Shown: positions 22,628-30,909 of the stretch, piece after piece
How positions within the stretch are numbered: the first letter of the stretch is position 1
Layout of the letters: each line of letters opens with the position of its first letter
Source of the DNA: Streptomyces sp. SID3212
Lineage (GTDB): Bacteria > Actinomycetota > Actinomycetes > Streptomycetales > Streptomycetaceae
Length of the DNA stretch: 36,652 bases
Direction: 5' to 3'
Assembly: GCF_009865405.1 (NCBI RefSeq)
Contig: NZ_WWJY01000329.1
Location: 1-36,652, forward strand
Notes under the pieces: model-generated
What the model saw: only the letters and a program-made list of their open reading frames with translations
Databases searched by the model: none
What the model was told of the DNA's origin: nothing
Program-made: the position numbers and the translations under genes

Positions 22628-25525
22628 TCAGCGGTGCGAGGGGAACTCCACCACCTGCTGGTACGTCGGCCTGTTCTGCCAGCTGATCGTGGGATGGGTG
22701 ATCCCGCCCAGCGCCCGGTGGATGATCGCGTCCGAGCACCACTGGTCGCCCGCGCCGCAGCTGTCGTCCCCCGGGTACACCTGGGCGGCGGGCACCGCCA
22801 CGGCGGCCTTGAGGGTGGTCAGCAGGGTGTCGCGGCAGGTGCTCAGCGTTCCGTTCCCGCAATACGTACGGGGTGAGGGAGTCTGCACCGGGTCGCCGAG
22901 GACCTGCCTCAGGTCCTTGTCGACATATCCCCACCAGCCGTACTGGAAGGCGGATCCCCCGTGTGCGCCCGTCGGCCCGTGGGACGCGGCCGGTGACTCG
23001 TCGACGGGCAGCGAGGCGGTGAGAGCGCCGTACAACTCGTCACCGAGGCCCGGCTCGAACTCCGCCTCGACGAGCCGGGGCCACCACGCGTCCATGATCC
23101 GCACAGCCGCCGCATGGGTGTACGTGTGCGACCCCTGCGAGGTCTCCCGGCGCTCGGACCCGGCGGCCCGCCACGCGTCGAGCTGCTGCACGGCGGTGTT
23201 CAGCTGGGGATCGGTGACGGCGGCGGACCTGATCACCTTGAGGAGTTCGGGCAGCACCTGTTCCCCGCGCAGGTCGGTCAGCGCGGCGTCGGCCATCGCC
23301 CGGGTGAGCGAGGCGCGGGTGACTCCCCCGGTCGCGACCAGCTTCTTGACCCGGCCGTCGAGCAGGTCGCCCCGGTGGACGGCGCCGAAGCCGAAGGCGG
23401 CCGTGTTGTAGTCCTTTGCCTGCCGGTTGTTCCACGAGATGTAGTAGTCCTGCCCGGTGGACCGCGGATGCTCGGCGGGCGGGGTGTACGCGGCCGTGTT
23501 GAAGCCGGGGTCGTAGTCCTGCCATTCGTACGCGGGCTCGGCCCTGACGGGCAGCGCGGCGTCCACGCCGGCCGCGCGGACCGGGTTCAGGCCGCTGTTG
23601 TAGAAGGCGGCGGTGCGGGAGTCCGCGTAGAACCAGTTGAAGGCGTAGCCGATGTGCTGCGCGGCCTCCTGGAAGGACGCCGCGTCCGTCGTCTGCGCGG
23701 GGTCGTTCAGCATCTGGAAGCCGATGATCGAGTCGGCCTCGTGGCGGTAGGTGGTGCGCAGGGAGGTGTACGCGACGGGCTTGCCGTCGATGGTGGCGCG
23801 GTGCGTGACCAGGCCGTACTTCGTCCGCCAGACCTGGAGCCGGTACGAGCCCGCGGCCGTCGAGTCGGCCACCGAGGGCTTCCAGGAGTTGACGCGCTCC
23901 ATCTTCTCCATCGGGGTGCAGACGGAGCGGTAGAGGTAGTGGGCGGAGGCCTTGGTGGCCGGGGAGCCGTCCGGCTCGCACAGTTCGATCGCGTACGTGT
24001 CGGTGATGTCCTGGGCCGCCGAGGTGGCGCTCCACGCGTAGTCCTGGCCGCGGCCCATCTGCACGTACATCCCGACCCCGGCGAAGGCGACGCCCCGCGC
24101 GCTGATGCCGGGGCCCTGGAGCTCCTGGAGCATCATGAGCTGTGGCGCGAAATAGCCGGTTTGCGGGCCGAACACGGCGACGGGATTGCCGCTCGCGGTG
24201 TGCGCGCCGGAGACCAGCAGGGCGTTGGACATCCCGCGTTTCGGGTCGAGCGAGCCGGGCGGCACCACCCCGTCGTCGAAGATGCCCTGCGCGGGCCTGA
24301 GCTTCTTCGGGGCGTTCACGGGGGCCTTGGCGCGGGTGACGGCCGAGCCGGTCCTGTCGTACACGAGCGGTTCGTTCTGGACGGAGCCGCGGTCGGGCAG
24401 GGCCGTGCCGCGCGGCTGCGCGGGTTTCCGCGCGTACGGGAAGCTCTCGCCCTCGTGGAGGGTGAGGACGGCCTCGGGGTCGTCGCGCTGCCGGAAGGAC
24501 TCCCAGATCTCGGTGCCCTCGGCCACGCCGTACTTCTGCTGGGAGGCGAGGAGGGAGAGCGCGGCCTGGACCTCGCCGCCGCCTCCGCCGCCGAACTGGC
24601 CGCCGACGACCGACGCGATGGAGATCAGGTCGGTGATCCTGAAGGGCTGGATCTCGCCGACGTTGGTGATCGAGTCGATCTTCCCGGTGAGGACGTACTC
24701 GCCGGGGAAGTAACGGCCGTCCTTGGACTTCTGCCGGTAGGCGTTGATGCCGTCGACGTACGCCTGCGCGTCGGCCATGGCCAGCTCGCCGCGCTCGCCC
24801 CCGGTGGTCCTGATGCGGTCGACCTGGGCCTGGAGGTCGGCTTCCGTGTACGGGGCCGAGGGCCAGAACTGCTGCTCCAGGCCCTGGTTGGCGAGGGCGC
24901 CGCCGGCGAAGGAGGTCAGCTCGCCCCGGCCGATGTGCCGGAAGAGGTCCATCATCCAGAGCCGGTCCTGGCCCGCCGCGAAACCGGCGCCGAACTCGGT
25001 GCCGTAACGGGTGGTGCCCTTGATGTGGGGCACGCCGGTCTGCTTGTCGCGGGTGATCGTGACGTCCGGGCGCGGAGTGGTGACGGACTCGACCTGGTTC
25101 GCCGGGACGCCGAAGGAGGCGTCGTTGAAGAACGTGGTGAGGGTGGAGTCGGTGAGGGTGTTGCGGCCGGCGACCAGCGCGTCGTACCGGGCCAGCTGGT
25201 CGGAGCTGTGGGCGGGGTGGGTGCCGAACAGGATGTTGCCGAGGATGTCGGCGAGGGTCGCGTTCCCGTTCTCGCCGGGCGGCAGGATGTCGTCGCACTG
25301 GCTCGCGCAGTGGTCCGCCACCGGGACGGCGGCGCGGAGGGATTCGGGGTCGGCCGCGGCGGCCCGGGACGGTGGGGAGAGCAGGGCGGCGCCGAGCGCG
25401 AACACCGCGGCGGCGGCGAGGGCGGTCGTGGAGAGGGTCCGGGCGGGGAGAGTCCCGCCGGGGAGGGTCCTGGTGGTCCTTCGGGCTGTTCTGGCGCTCG
25501 TGAGTCTTCCGGTGCGTCGTCGCAT
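22628..25525 (-). CDS. Secreted penicillin acylase-family Ntn hydrolase
   Basis: Protein of 965 aa with an N-terminal export signal: many arginines, then TTALAAAAVFALGAALL and a small-residue cleavage region (SRAAAADP) near residue 55. The alpha part contains DVTITRDKQTGVPHIKGTTR and GFAAGQDRLWMMDLFRHIGRG. The beta subunit should begin at Ser433 in KRGMSNALLVSGAHTASG, the N-terminal nucleophile exposed by autocleavage. GPQTGYFAPQLMMLQELQG and GRGQDYAWSATSAAQDITD follow. The family hydrolyses amides: penicillins, acyl-homoserine lactones, or lipopeptides such as aculeacin. The substrate is unknown. Paired cysteines in CASQCDD and in the C-terminus (CGNGTLSTC) suit an extracellular protein. The ATG has GAGGAG about 6 nt upstream. 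It stands alone between a terminator and a divergent promoter region. Confidence 0.9.
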   Translation of the reverse strand: MRRRTGRLTSARTARRTTRTLPGGTLPARTLSTTALAAAAVFALGAALLSPPSRAAAADPESLRAAVPVADHCASQCDDILPPGENGNATLADILGNILFGTHPAHSSDQLARYDALVAGRNTLTDSTLTTFFNDASFGVPANQVESVTTPRPDVTITRDKQTGVPHIKGTTRYGTEFGAGFAAGQDRLWMMDLFRHIGRGELTSFAGGALANQGLEQQFWPSAPYTEADLQAQVDRIRTTGGERGELAMADAQAYVDGINAYRQKSKDGRYFPGEYVLTGKIDSITNVGEIQPFRITDLISIASVVGGQFGGGGGGEVQAALSLLASQQKYGVAEGTEIWESFRQRDDPEAVLTLHEGESFPYARKPAQPRGTALPDRGSVQNEPLVYDRTGSAVTRAKAPVNAPKKLRPAQGIFDDGVVPPGSLDPKRGMSNALLVSGAHTASGNPVAVFGPQTGYFAPQLMMLQELQGPGISARGVAFAGVGMYVQMGRGQDYAWSATSAAQDITDTYAIELCEPDGSPATKASAHYLYRSVCTPMEKMERVNSWKPSVADSTAAGSYRLQVWRTKYGLVTHRATIDGKPVAYTSLRTTYRHEADSIIGFQMLNDPAQTTDAASFQEAAQHIGYAFNWFYADSRTAAFYNSGLNPVRAAGVDAALPVRAEPAYEWQDYDPGFNTAAYTPPAEHPRSTGQDYYISWNNRQAKDYNTAAFGFGAVHRGDLLDGRVKKLVATGGVTRASLTRAMADAALTDLRGEQVLPELLKVIRSAAVTDPQLNTAVQQLDAWRAAGSERRETSQGSHTYTHAAAVRIMDAWWPRLVEAEFEPGLGDELYGALTASLPVDESPAASHGPTGAHGGSAFQYGWWGYVDKDLRQVLGDPVQTPSPRTYCGNGTLSTCRDTLLTTLKAAVAVPAAQVYPGDDSCGAGDQWCSDAIIHRALGGITHPTISWQNRPTYQQVVEFPSHR

Positions 25526-25767
25526 GAGGGCTCCTCGGAGAGGCCGATGCGCCGGACGTTACTGCCGGTAGGACCCATCAGTAAGATGAACACCAGTCAC
25601 CTTTTCCCGGCCGCGGATAAGAGTTTTCTGTGAATCCGCCTCGAACATTGCTCGATAGAAGGCGTTATGGGAGTTTCGTTCCAGCCAGTTGTTTTTTGAT
25701 GGATCCGAACGGGGCAGGCGTACGTCCATTCCTCAACGCCGAGGTATCAGCGACGGAGGTGGCATGC

Positions 25768-26379
25768 ATGGCCAAATTCCGGAGTCTTGCGAGACAGGTG
25801 CGTGACCCGGGGTGCGATCTGGCCTTGCGACGGTATTCACTGCGCAAGTGCCTGGAACGATTCGCCCCTTACGGTCACCGGGCGACCTGGGACCATCTGT
25901 GCGCCCGGCACGGCATCGGTCCCGAGGACCGGGCGCCGGACCCGGCGCGGCTGATGGCCGCACTGGACGAACTGGAAGAGGCGCGGGACGTGTGGCTCGC
26001 GTACGAGGAAGAATTCGCGGAGCGGCGCAAACGGGAGAAGCACGACGGGCTGCGGCGGCCCGGGAGCTTCGACGACTGGCACCGGCGGACCTGGGGCGGC
26101 AACGGTGTGGCCCGCTGCGACAACCCGGCGGTCCACCCGTCGGAGTCGCTCGCCGAGGTGCTGCGCCGGCTGATCGCCGGACTGGAGTCGGGCCCGGGAG
26201 CGGCCTGCCCGGTCTGCGCGGAGCGTGGCATCGTCTGGCAGCCCGATCTCTCCAACGAGCCGTGGTCAGGACCGGTGTGCCGGGGCTGTGGCATCGTCGT
26301 GCCGCAGCCCGTTCTCACGTCCGAGGCACTGGCCCGCGCCAAGAAGGCCCGGCTCAAGGAACTGGCCTCGGCGGCGTGA
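25768..26379 (+). CDS. Zinc-ribbon protein of unknown function
   Basis: Protein of 203 aa, cytosolic, highly charged. The N-terminus (FRSLARQVRDPGCDLALRRYSLRKC) is followed by helical segments (LMAALDELEEARDVWLAYEEEFAERRKREKH region) and an acidic/aromatic linker. The C-terminal zinc ribbon is CPVC near residue 148 and CRGCG near residue 171. I do not recognise a named family. The ATG at 25768 is chosen because GGAGG lies 8 nt upstream; an in-frame GTG at 25630 has no ribosome site. The 240 bp upstream are noticeably AT-richer than the rest and form the divergent control region with the acylase gene. A hairpin follows the stop, then the RNA ligase gene on the same strand. Confidence 0.7.
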   Translation: MAKFRSLARQVRDPGCDLALRRYSLRKCLERFAPYGHRATWDHLCARHGIGPEDRAPDPARLMAALDELEEARDVWLAYEEEFAERRKREKHDGLRRPGSFDDWHRRTWGGNGVARCDNPAVHPSESLAEVLRRLIAGLESGPGAACPVCAERGIVWQPDLSNEPWSGPVCRGCGIVVPQPVLTSEALARAKKARLKELASAA

Positions 26380-26408
26380 CCCCCGCGCCCCCGAGGCAAC
26401 GGTGAGGT

Positions 26409-26435
26409 GCCCGGTACCGGAGCGCGGTGCCGGGC
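26409..26435 (+). terminator. Hairpin between the zinc-ribbon and RNA ligase genes
   Basis: GCCCGGTACCG (26409-26419) pairs with CGGTGCCGGGC (26425-26435) with one G-U wobble and a 5-nt loop, 30 nt after the zinc-ribbon stop. It suggests that the RNA ligase gene has its own promoter. Confidence 0.6.
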
Positions 26436-26522
26436 GCGCTTATTCGGTGGCCCGGTGGTGGCCGGTGCCCGCACAGTGGGCGGCGGAACCGGTCACTGCC
26501 GTACGCACGAGGGGGAAGTGCC

Positions 26523-27590
26523 ATGTCGACGCTGCGTGTCACCGCCGAGACACTGATCGTCCACGCGCATCCGAACGCGGACGCGCTGGAGCTGGCCCAG
26601 GTGGGCCTGTACCGCGCCGTCGTCGCCAAGGGCGCGTACCGCACCGGTGACATCGCGTTCTACATCCCGGAGCAGGCGGTGCTGCCCGCCGGGCTGATCG
26701 AGGAGCTGGGGCTCACCGGCCGGCTGGCGGGACGCGCCGCGGACCGGGTGAAGGCGGTACGGCTGCGCGGCGAGCTGTCGCAGGGGATCGTGTGCCGGCC
26801 GCGCGCGCTGGCCGGTGTGGACCTGGCGGCGGCGGTCGCGGACGGCACGGACTTCGCCGGACGGCTCTCCGTCACCAAGTGGGTGCCGCCCGTGCCTCCC
26901 ACGATGGACGGCGAGGTGGAGCAGGCGCCGGACCTGCTGCCGTGGGTCGACATCGAGAACGTCCAGCGCTACCCGGACGTCTTCGAGCCGGGCGAACCGG
27001 TGATCCTCACGGAGAAGCTGCACGGCACGGCCTGCCTGCTCACGTACACGGCCGACGGCGGCGGGGTCCAGGTCGCCTCCAAGGGCTTCGGCGCGAAGGG
27101 GCTGGCGCTCAAGGAGGACCCGCGCAATCTGTACTGGCGCGCGATACGGGCCCACGACGTCCCGGCGGTCGCCGCCCGGCTCGCGGAGAAGCTCGGCGCA
27201 CGCCGGATCGGCGTCTTCGGCGAGGTGTACGGAGCGGGCGTGCAGGACCTGCCGTACGGGGCGGACGGGCGCGGTACGACGCTCGGGTACGCCGTGTTCG
27301 ACGTCTCGGCGGAGATCGGCGGGCAGGTCGTCTGGCTGTCGCCGGCGGAGCTGCTGACCGGTGAACTGCCCGTCGTACCCACGCTGTACGAAGGTCCGTA
27401 CGCGATCGAGAAGGTGCTGGAGGCCGCGTCGGGGCGCGAGACGGTCTCCGGGCGCGCGCTGCACCTGCGGGAGGGCGTGGTGATCCGTCCGGTGACGGAG
27501 CGCCACAGCCCGGTGCTCGGCGGCCGGGCGATCGCGAAGGCCGTCAGCCCGGCCTATCTGACCCGCAAGGGCGGTACGGAGTACGAGTGA
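26523..27590 (+). CDS. ATP-dependent RNA ligase, DraRnl (DRB0094) type
   Basis: Protein of 355 aa. Residues 1-115 form an N-terminal OB-like domain (VTAETLIVHAHPNADALELAQ, IPEQAVLPAGL, LRGELSQGIVC), the hallmark of Deinococcus-type RNA ligase. Nucleotidyltransferase motifs follow: motif I EKLHGTAC with the adenylated Lys165, SKGFG (186-190), motif III GVFGEVYG (230-237), motif IV EGVVIRP (317-323) and motif V AIAKAVSPAYL around Lys339. Characterised members seal 3'-OH/5'-phosphate nicks in RNA, including template-bridged ones. The ATG has GAGGGGGAAG 4 nt upstream. No RtcA/RtcB, Pnkp/Hen1 or toxin gene is adjacent; the zinc-ribbon protein upstream is the only neighbour on the strand. Confidence 0.88.
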   Translation: MSTLRVTAETLIVHAHPNADALELAQVGLYRAVVAKGAYRTGDIAFYIPEQAVLPAGLIEELGLTGRLAGRAADRVKAVRLRGELSQGIVCRPRALAGVDLAAAVADGTDFAGRLSVTKWVPPVPPTMDGEVEQAPDLLPWVDIENVQRYPDVFEPGEPVILTEKLHGTACLLTYTADGGGVQVASKGFGAKGLALKEDPRNLYWRAIRAHDVPAVAARLAEKLGARRIGVFGEVYGAGVQDLPYGADGRGTTLGYAVFDVSAEIGGQVVWLSPAELLTGELPVVPTLYEGPYAIEKVLEAASGRETVSGRALHLREGVVIRPVTERHSPVLGGRAIAKAVSPAYLTRKGGTEYE

Positions 27591-27634
27591 CCCGTACTCC
27601 CCCCACCCGTACTCCCCCTACCCGTACTCCCCCC
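27590..27634. repeat. Three tandem copies of a 15-bp unit after the RNA ligase gene
   Basis: ACCCGTACTCCCCCC-type units lie at 27590-27604, 27605-27619 and 27620-27634, the first starting at the last base of the RNA ligase stop codon. Only the final base varies (C, T, C). Confidence 0.85.
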
Positions 27635-27656
27635 TTGAGGTGAGTCCCCCACGGAT

Positions 27657-27696
27657 GAGGACGGCCCCGGCCCGGTCAGGGTGTGGGGCCGTCCTC
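27657..27696. terminator. Bidirectional hairpin between RNA ligase and soxR
   Basis: GAGGACGGCCCC (27657-27668) pairs perfectly with GGGGCCGTCCTC (27685-27696). The right arm encodes the last residues of SoxR, so the hairpin doubles as coding sequence and probable terminator for both convergent genes. Confidence 0.65.
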
Positions 27697-28167
27697 GCCC
27701 GGGGGCGGCGTGGGGCTGCCCGGCAGGAGGCGGGAGCCGGTGAGGCGGTCGCCGAAGACGTCGTCCGGGTTGGAGAGCACGCAGGTCTCCAGGGAGAGGC
27801 AGCCGCAGCCGATGCAGTCCGTGAGATGGTCCCGGAGCCGGCCGAGCTGGTGGATGCGCCGGTCCAGCTCGGAGCGCCAGGTCTCCGAGAGGCGCGCCCA
27901 GTCCTCGCGGTTGGGGGTGCGCTCCTCCGGCAGCTCCGACAGGGCGTCCCTGATCGTGGCCAGCGGGATGCCGACCCGCTGGGCGGCCCGGACGAACGCC
28001 ACGCGGCGCAGCGCGTCCCTGCTGTAGCGGCGCTGGTTGCCGCTGGTCCTGCGGCTGCTGATCAGGCCTTTGGCCTCGTAGAAGTGGAGGGCCGACACGG
28101 CGGCGCCACTGCGCGCGGACAGCTGACCGACGGTGAGTTCATGGATCTTCTCCGGAATCTGCGGCAC
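27676..28167 (-). CDS. soxR: Redox-sensing MerR-family regulator SoxR
   Basis: Protein of 163 aa. The MerR winged HTH is at residues 9-60 ([20 protein letters not shown] then [18 protein letters not shown]). A dimerisation helix follows, then the [2Fe-2S] cluster cysteines C118, C121, C123 and C129 in [12 protein letters not shown] (CX2CXCX5C). This is diagnostic of SoxR. In Streptomyces, SoxR responds to redox-active secondary metabolites and activates small regulons of oxidoreductases and exporters. The GTG at 28167 gives the usual N-terminus [23 protein letters not shown] lies 7 nt before it, so the gene may be leaderless; a GAGGG directly abutting the start is too close for a normal ribosome site. 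Confidence 0.92.
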   Translation of the reverse strand: MPQIPEKIHELTVGQLSARSGAAVSALHFYEAKGLISSRRTSGNQRRYSRDALRRVAFVRAAQRVGIPLATIRDALSELPEERTPNREDWARLSETWRSELDRRIHQLGRLRDHLTDCIGCGCLSLETCVLSNPDDVFGDRLTGSRLLPGSPTPPPGEDGPTP

Positions 28168-28221
28168 CCCTCGGAGCCTACTGTCCGGGTGCGCGGGCGA
28201 GTGGAGTCGGCCGGAGTCGCG

Positions 28222-28266
28222 TTGACAGGAGCACTTCCGGCCGCCCATGCTGAGCAAGCGCTTAGA
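28222..28266 (+). promoter_or_regulatory. Promoter and TetR operator before the MaoC gene
   Basis: A -35 TTGACA (28222-28227) is followed after 18 nt by CATGCT (28246-28251). Immediately downstream, over the expected transcription start, lies TGAGCAAGCGCTTAGA (28251-28266), containing the palindrome AAGCGCTT. The same 16 bases recur exactly at 32987-33002, upstream of a TetR gene, strongly suggesting that this regulator controls the MaoC gene. Confidence 0.75.
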
Positions 28267-28337
28267 CACCACGGGACGCGTGACGTGGCGCGTGACGGGA
28301 CACCGGGCCGGACACTTCGAGAGGCAGGCACAGGGAC

Positions 28338-28799
28338 ATGGCTGAGCCGAGGATCTTCACCTCCGCCGAGGAGCTGCGCGCCGGGGTCGGCGAGCAGCTG
28401 GGTCACAGCGACTGGCTGGAGGTCGACCAGAAACGGATCGACCTCTTCGCCGAGGCCACCGGCGACCACCAGTGGATCCACGTGGACCCGGAGCGCGCGG
28501 CGGCCGGTCCCTTCGGCACGACGATCGCGCACGGCTATCTGACGCTGTCGCTGCTCCCGGTGTTCGTACCGCAGATCATCGCCGTCGAGAACGTGACCAT
28601 GGGCGTCAACTACGGCACCAACAAGGTCAGGTTCCCGGCCCCCGTGCCGGTCGGCTCGCGGCTGCGCGCCTCGGCCGTGCTCCGGAGCGTCGAGGAGGCG
28701 GGCGGCGGGGTACAGCTGACCGCCCTCGTCACCGTCGAGCGCGAGGGCGGTACGAAGCCGGTCTGCGTGGCGGAGTCGGTGTCGCGGTACTACTTCTAG
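28338..28799 (+). CDS. MaoC-type acyl-CoA hydratase/dehydratase
   Basis: Protein of 153 aa with a single hot-dog domain. The hydratase-2 signature is complete: [20 protein letters not shown] then [18 protein letters not shown], with the catalytic Asp and His in TGDHQWIH. It is followed by [22 protein letters not shown]. The family hydrates trans-2-enoyl-CoA to (R)-3-hydroxyacyl-CoA, or the reverse. The ATG at 28338 follows CACAGGGAC. An operator identical to one at a TetR gene 4 kb away sits in its promoter. Its stop TAG overlaps the convergent stop of the VOC gene. It could hydrate enoyl-CoA made by either acyl-CoA dehydrogenase in this window. Confidence 0.92.
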   Translation: MAEPRIFTSAEELRAGVGEQLGHSDWLEVDQKRIDLFAEATGDHQWIHVDPERAAAGPFGTTIAHGYLTLSLLPVFVPQIIAVENVTMGVNYGTNKVRFPAPVPVGSRLRASAVLRSVEEAGGGVQLTALVTVEREGGTKPVCVAESVSRYYF

Positions 28800-29236
28800 G
28801 ACAGCTGCTGGGCCAGTCCGACGATGATGCCCTCCGGGCCCCGGACGTAGCAGAGCAGGTTGCTGTCCTCGTACCGGGCGATCTCGCCCAGCACCTCGGC
28901 GCCGTGAGGGCGCAGGCGGGCGACGGTGTCCTCGATGTCGTCGACGGCGAACATCACGCGGTGCGTGCCCAGGATGTTGTGCGGCCGGTCTCGCGGCCCG
29001 TCGCTCGTCGCCGCGGGGCTGAGGTACTTCGCCAGCTCCAGCCGGCTGTGGCCGTCCGGGGTCCTGACCATCGCGATGTCGCAGCGCACGCCGTCGAGCC
29101 CGGTGCACCGGTCGGCGAAGAGGCCCTCGATCCGCGCCGTGCCCTCCAGCTCCATCCCGAGCTCCAGGAAGAACGCGACGGCGGCGTCCAGGTCCTCGAC
29201 GACGATGCCGACGTTGTCCATCCGCTGAATCGCCAT
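28796..29236 (-). CDS. VOC-superfamily protein (methylmalonyl-CoA epimerase/glyoxalase-like fold)
   Basis: Protein of 146 aa with two beta-alpha-beta-beta-beta modules. The first begins MDNVGIVVEDLDAAVAFFLELGMELEG and the second THRVMFAVDDIEDTVARLRPHGAEV. Possible metal ligands are Glu in RLELAKY, His in GTHRVMF and Glu in GPEGIIVGLAQQL. The first position, usually His in DHVGIVV, is Asn here, so the metal site may be altered. The function is unknown; glyoxalase, epimerase and resistance roles are all possible. The ATG at 29236 has AAGGAGAG upstream. It is divergent from the PLP decarboxylase across a 250-bp region. Confidence 0.85.
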   Translation of the reverse strand: MAIQRMDNVGIVVEDLDAAVAFFLELGMELEGTARIEGLFADRCTGLDGVRCDIAMVRTPDGHSRLELAKYLSPAATSDGPRDRPHNILGTHRVMFAVDDIEDTVARLRPHGAEVLGEIARYEDSNLLCYVRGPEGIIVGLAQQLS

Positions 29237-29427
29237 GCTGATCTCTCCTTGCTCCTGTGTTCCTCGTGCGGCCGGTGGTGGCCTTCGACATCCCCGGGAC
29301 GGAGCCGGCGCCACGTTCTCGACATGCGCGGCCCACCCTACGACCGGCGCCGCGGAGGGGCGCCGGCCACGACATTGCGCCGTGCTTGCGGGGGTGTGCG
29401 TATACGTACTCGTGCGTACGGCGCGGC

Positions 29428-29453
29428 CGTGCGGCGATGTCGTGCGGCGATGT
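29428..29453. repeat. 13-bp tandem repeat in the divergent promoter region
   Basis: CGTGCGGCGATGT occurs at 29428-29440 and 29441-29453, followed by a partial third copy, 36 bp before the decarboxylase start. The surrounding 250 bp (29237-29488) hold no gene. GCGTATACGTAC at about 29398-29409 is a further small palindrome. Both may be regulatory. Confidence 0.6.
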
Positions 29454-29488
29454 CGTGCGTCCGAGTCGTATGCGGGGGAGAGCTGACC

Positions 29489-30874
29489 GTGGATCTGCGC
29501 TACTGGTTGCCGCGCGCGGTGGAGGTGGCCGAACGGTTCGGCGAGCAGTTCGGGCCGTTCGAGCCGCATGCCGCCCATCAGGTGGACGATGTCGCCTTCG
29601 GTGAGGCGTTCGGGCGCTTCGCCAAGCGGATGGACGACAACTACCCGTTCTTCCACCCCCGTTACGCGGGTCAGATGGTGAAGCCGCCGCACCCGGCGGC
29701 CGTGGTCGGCTACCTCACGGCGATGCTCTTCAACCCCAACAACCACGCGGCCGAGGGCGGCCCGGCCACCACGGAGATGGAGCGCGAGTGTGTCGCCGCG
29801 CTGGCCGGGATGTTCGGACTGCCCGCGCACGTGGGGCATCTGACGACCAGTGGGACGATCGCGAACCTCGAAGCGCTGTACGTGGCCCGCCTGTTGCACC
29901 CGGACCGGGGGGTCGCGTACAGCTCGGAGTGCCACTACACGCATGAGCGGATGTGCCGCGTGCTGGGCGTGGAGGGGCACCAGGTCGGGGTCGACGCGCA
30001 CGGCCGGATCGATCTGGACGCGCTGGAGACGTTGTTGCGTACGGGCCGGGTCGGCACCGTCGTGGTGACCACCGGCACCACCGGTCTGGGCACGGTCGAC
30101 CCGGTGCACGAGGTGCTCCCGCTGGCCCGGCGGTACGGGGCGCGGGTGCACGTGGACGCGGCGTACGGCGGTTTCTACGCGCTCCTCGGCCGGTCGGACG
30201 CGGGCGGCGGGACGGGGGGCATCGACCCGCGGCCGTGGCAGGCGATCTCCGCGTGCGACTCCGTGGTGGTCGACCCGCACAAGCACGGCCTCCAGCCTTA
30301 CGGGTGCGGCGCCGTGCTGTTCGCCGACCCGAGGGCCGGACGGCACTTCGCGCACGACTCGTCGTACACCTACTTCACCGAGGCCGAACTGCACCTGGGC
30401 GAGATCAGCCTGGAGTGCTCGCGGGCCGGCGCCGCGGCGGCCGGCCTGTGGCTGACGCTCCAGCTGCTCCCGCTGACCCCCGACGGATTCGGGGCGATCC
30501 TCGCCGCCGACCGCCGCGCGGCCCTGCGGTGGGCGGACCTGATCGAGGACTCGCCGGCCCTGGAGCTCTACCAGCGGCCCGACCTCGACATCGTCACGTA
30601 CTTCCCCGCGACCCGGCCGGCCACGCTGTCCGCCGTGGACGCAGCGTCCGCCCGTCTCCTGCGAGACGGCATGACCGCTCCCGAGGAGCCGGTCTTCCTG
30701 AGCGTGCTGCGTACGGACGCCGAGGCGTTCGTCCGCCGGCATCCGCGGATCGTCCGCGACGCCGAAACGGCACGGGTGATGCGCAGTGTCCTGATCAAGC
30801 CGGAGGCCGAGCACTACCTCGACCACCTGCACGCCCGGGTGGAGCAGCTCGCGGTCAACGGCCGCGCGCGGTAG
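29489..30874 (+). CDS. PLP-dependent group II amino acid decarboxylase
   Basis: Protein of 461 aa. Key PLP residues are present: the cofactor phosphate region TTSGTIANLEAL, His in the stacking position (SECHYTHERM), Asp223 in VHVDAAYGG, and the Schiff-base Lys265 in VVVDPHKHGLQPYG. The N-terminal FFHPRYAGQMVKPPHPAAVVGYLTAMLFNPNN matches the glutamate/tyrosine/aromatic amino acid decarboxylase group. It should turn an amino acid into an amine and CO2; the substrate is not readable. The GTG at 29489 has GGGGGAGAG 6 nt upstream. The gene heads a three-gene run with a GNAT acyltransferase and a DUF6875 protein, which suggests that the amine is acylated further. Confidence 0.88.
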   Translation: MDLRYWLPRAVEVAERFGEQFGPFEPHAAHQVDDVAFGEAFGRFAKRMDDNYPFFHPRYAGQMVKPPHPAAVVGYLTAMLFNPNNHAAEGGPATTEMERECVAALAGMFGLPAHVGHLTTSGTIANLEALYVARLLHPDRGVAYSSECHYTHERMCRVLGVEGHQVGVDAHGRIDLDALETLLRTGRVGTVVVTTGTTGLGTVDPVHEVLPLARRYGARVHVDAAYGGFYALLGRSDAGGGTGGIDPRPWQAISACDSVVVDPHKHGLQPYGCGAVLFADPRAGRHFAHDSSYTYFTEAELHLGEISLECSRAGAAAAGLWLTLQLLPLTPDGFGAILAADRRAALRWADLIEDSPALELYQRPDLDIVTYFPATRPATLSAVDAASARLLRDGMTAPEEPVFLSVLRTDAEAFVRRHPRIVRDAETARVMRSVLIKPEAEHYLDHLHARVEQLAVNGRAR

Positions 30875-30909
30875 TCCCGGCCCCCGCAACGCCTTCCGGA
30901 GGGAATCCG

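Noticed and set aside
23114..25633. Very long open frame on the plus strand opposite the penicillin acylase gene
   Set aside because: It is an antisense shadow caused by GC3 bias; the translation is Gly/Arg/Val/Asp repeats with no motif, while the minus frame has clear family signatures.
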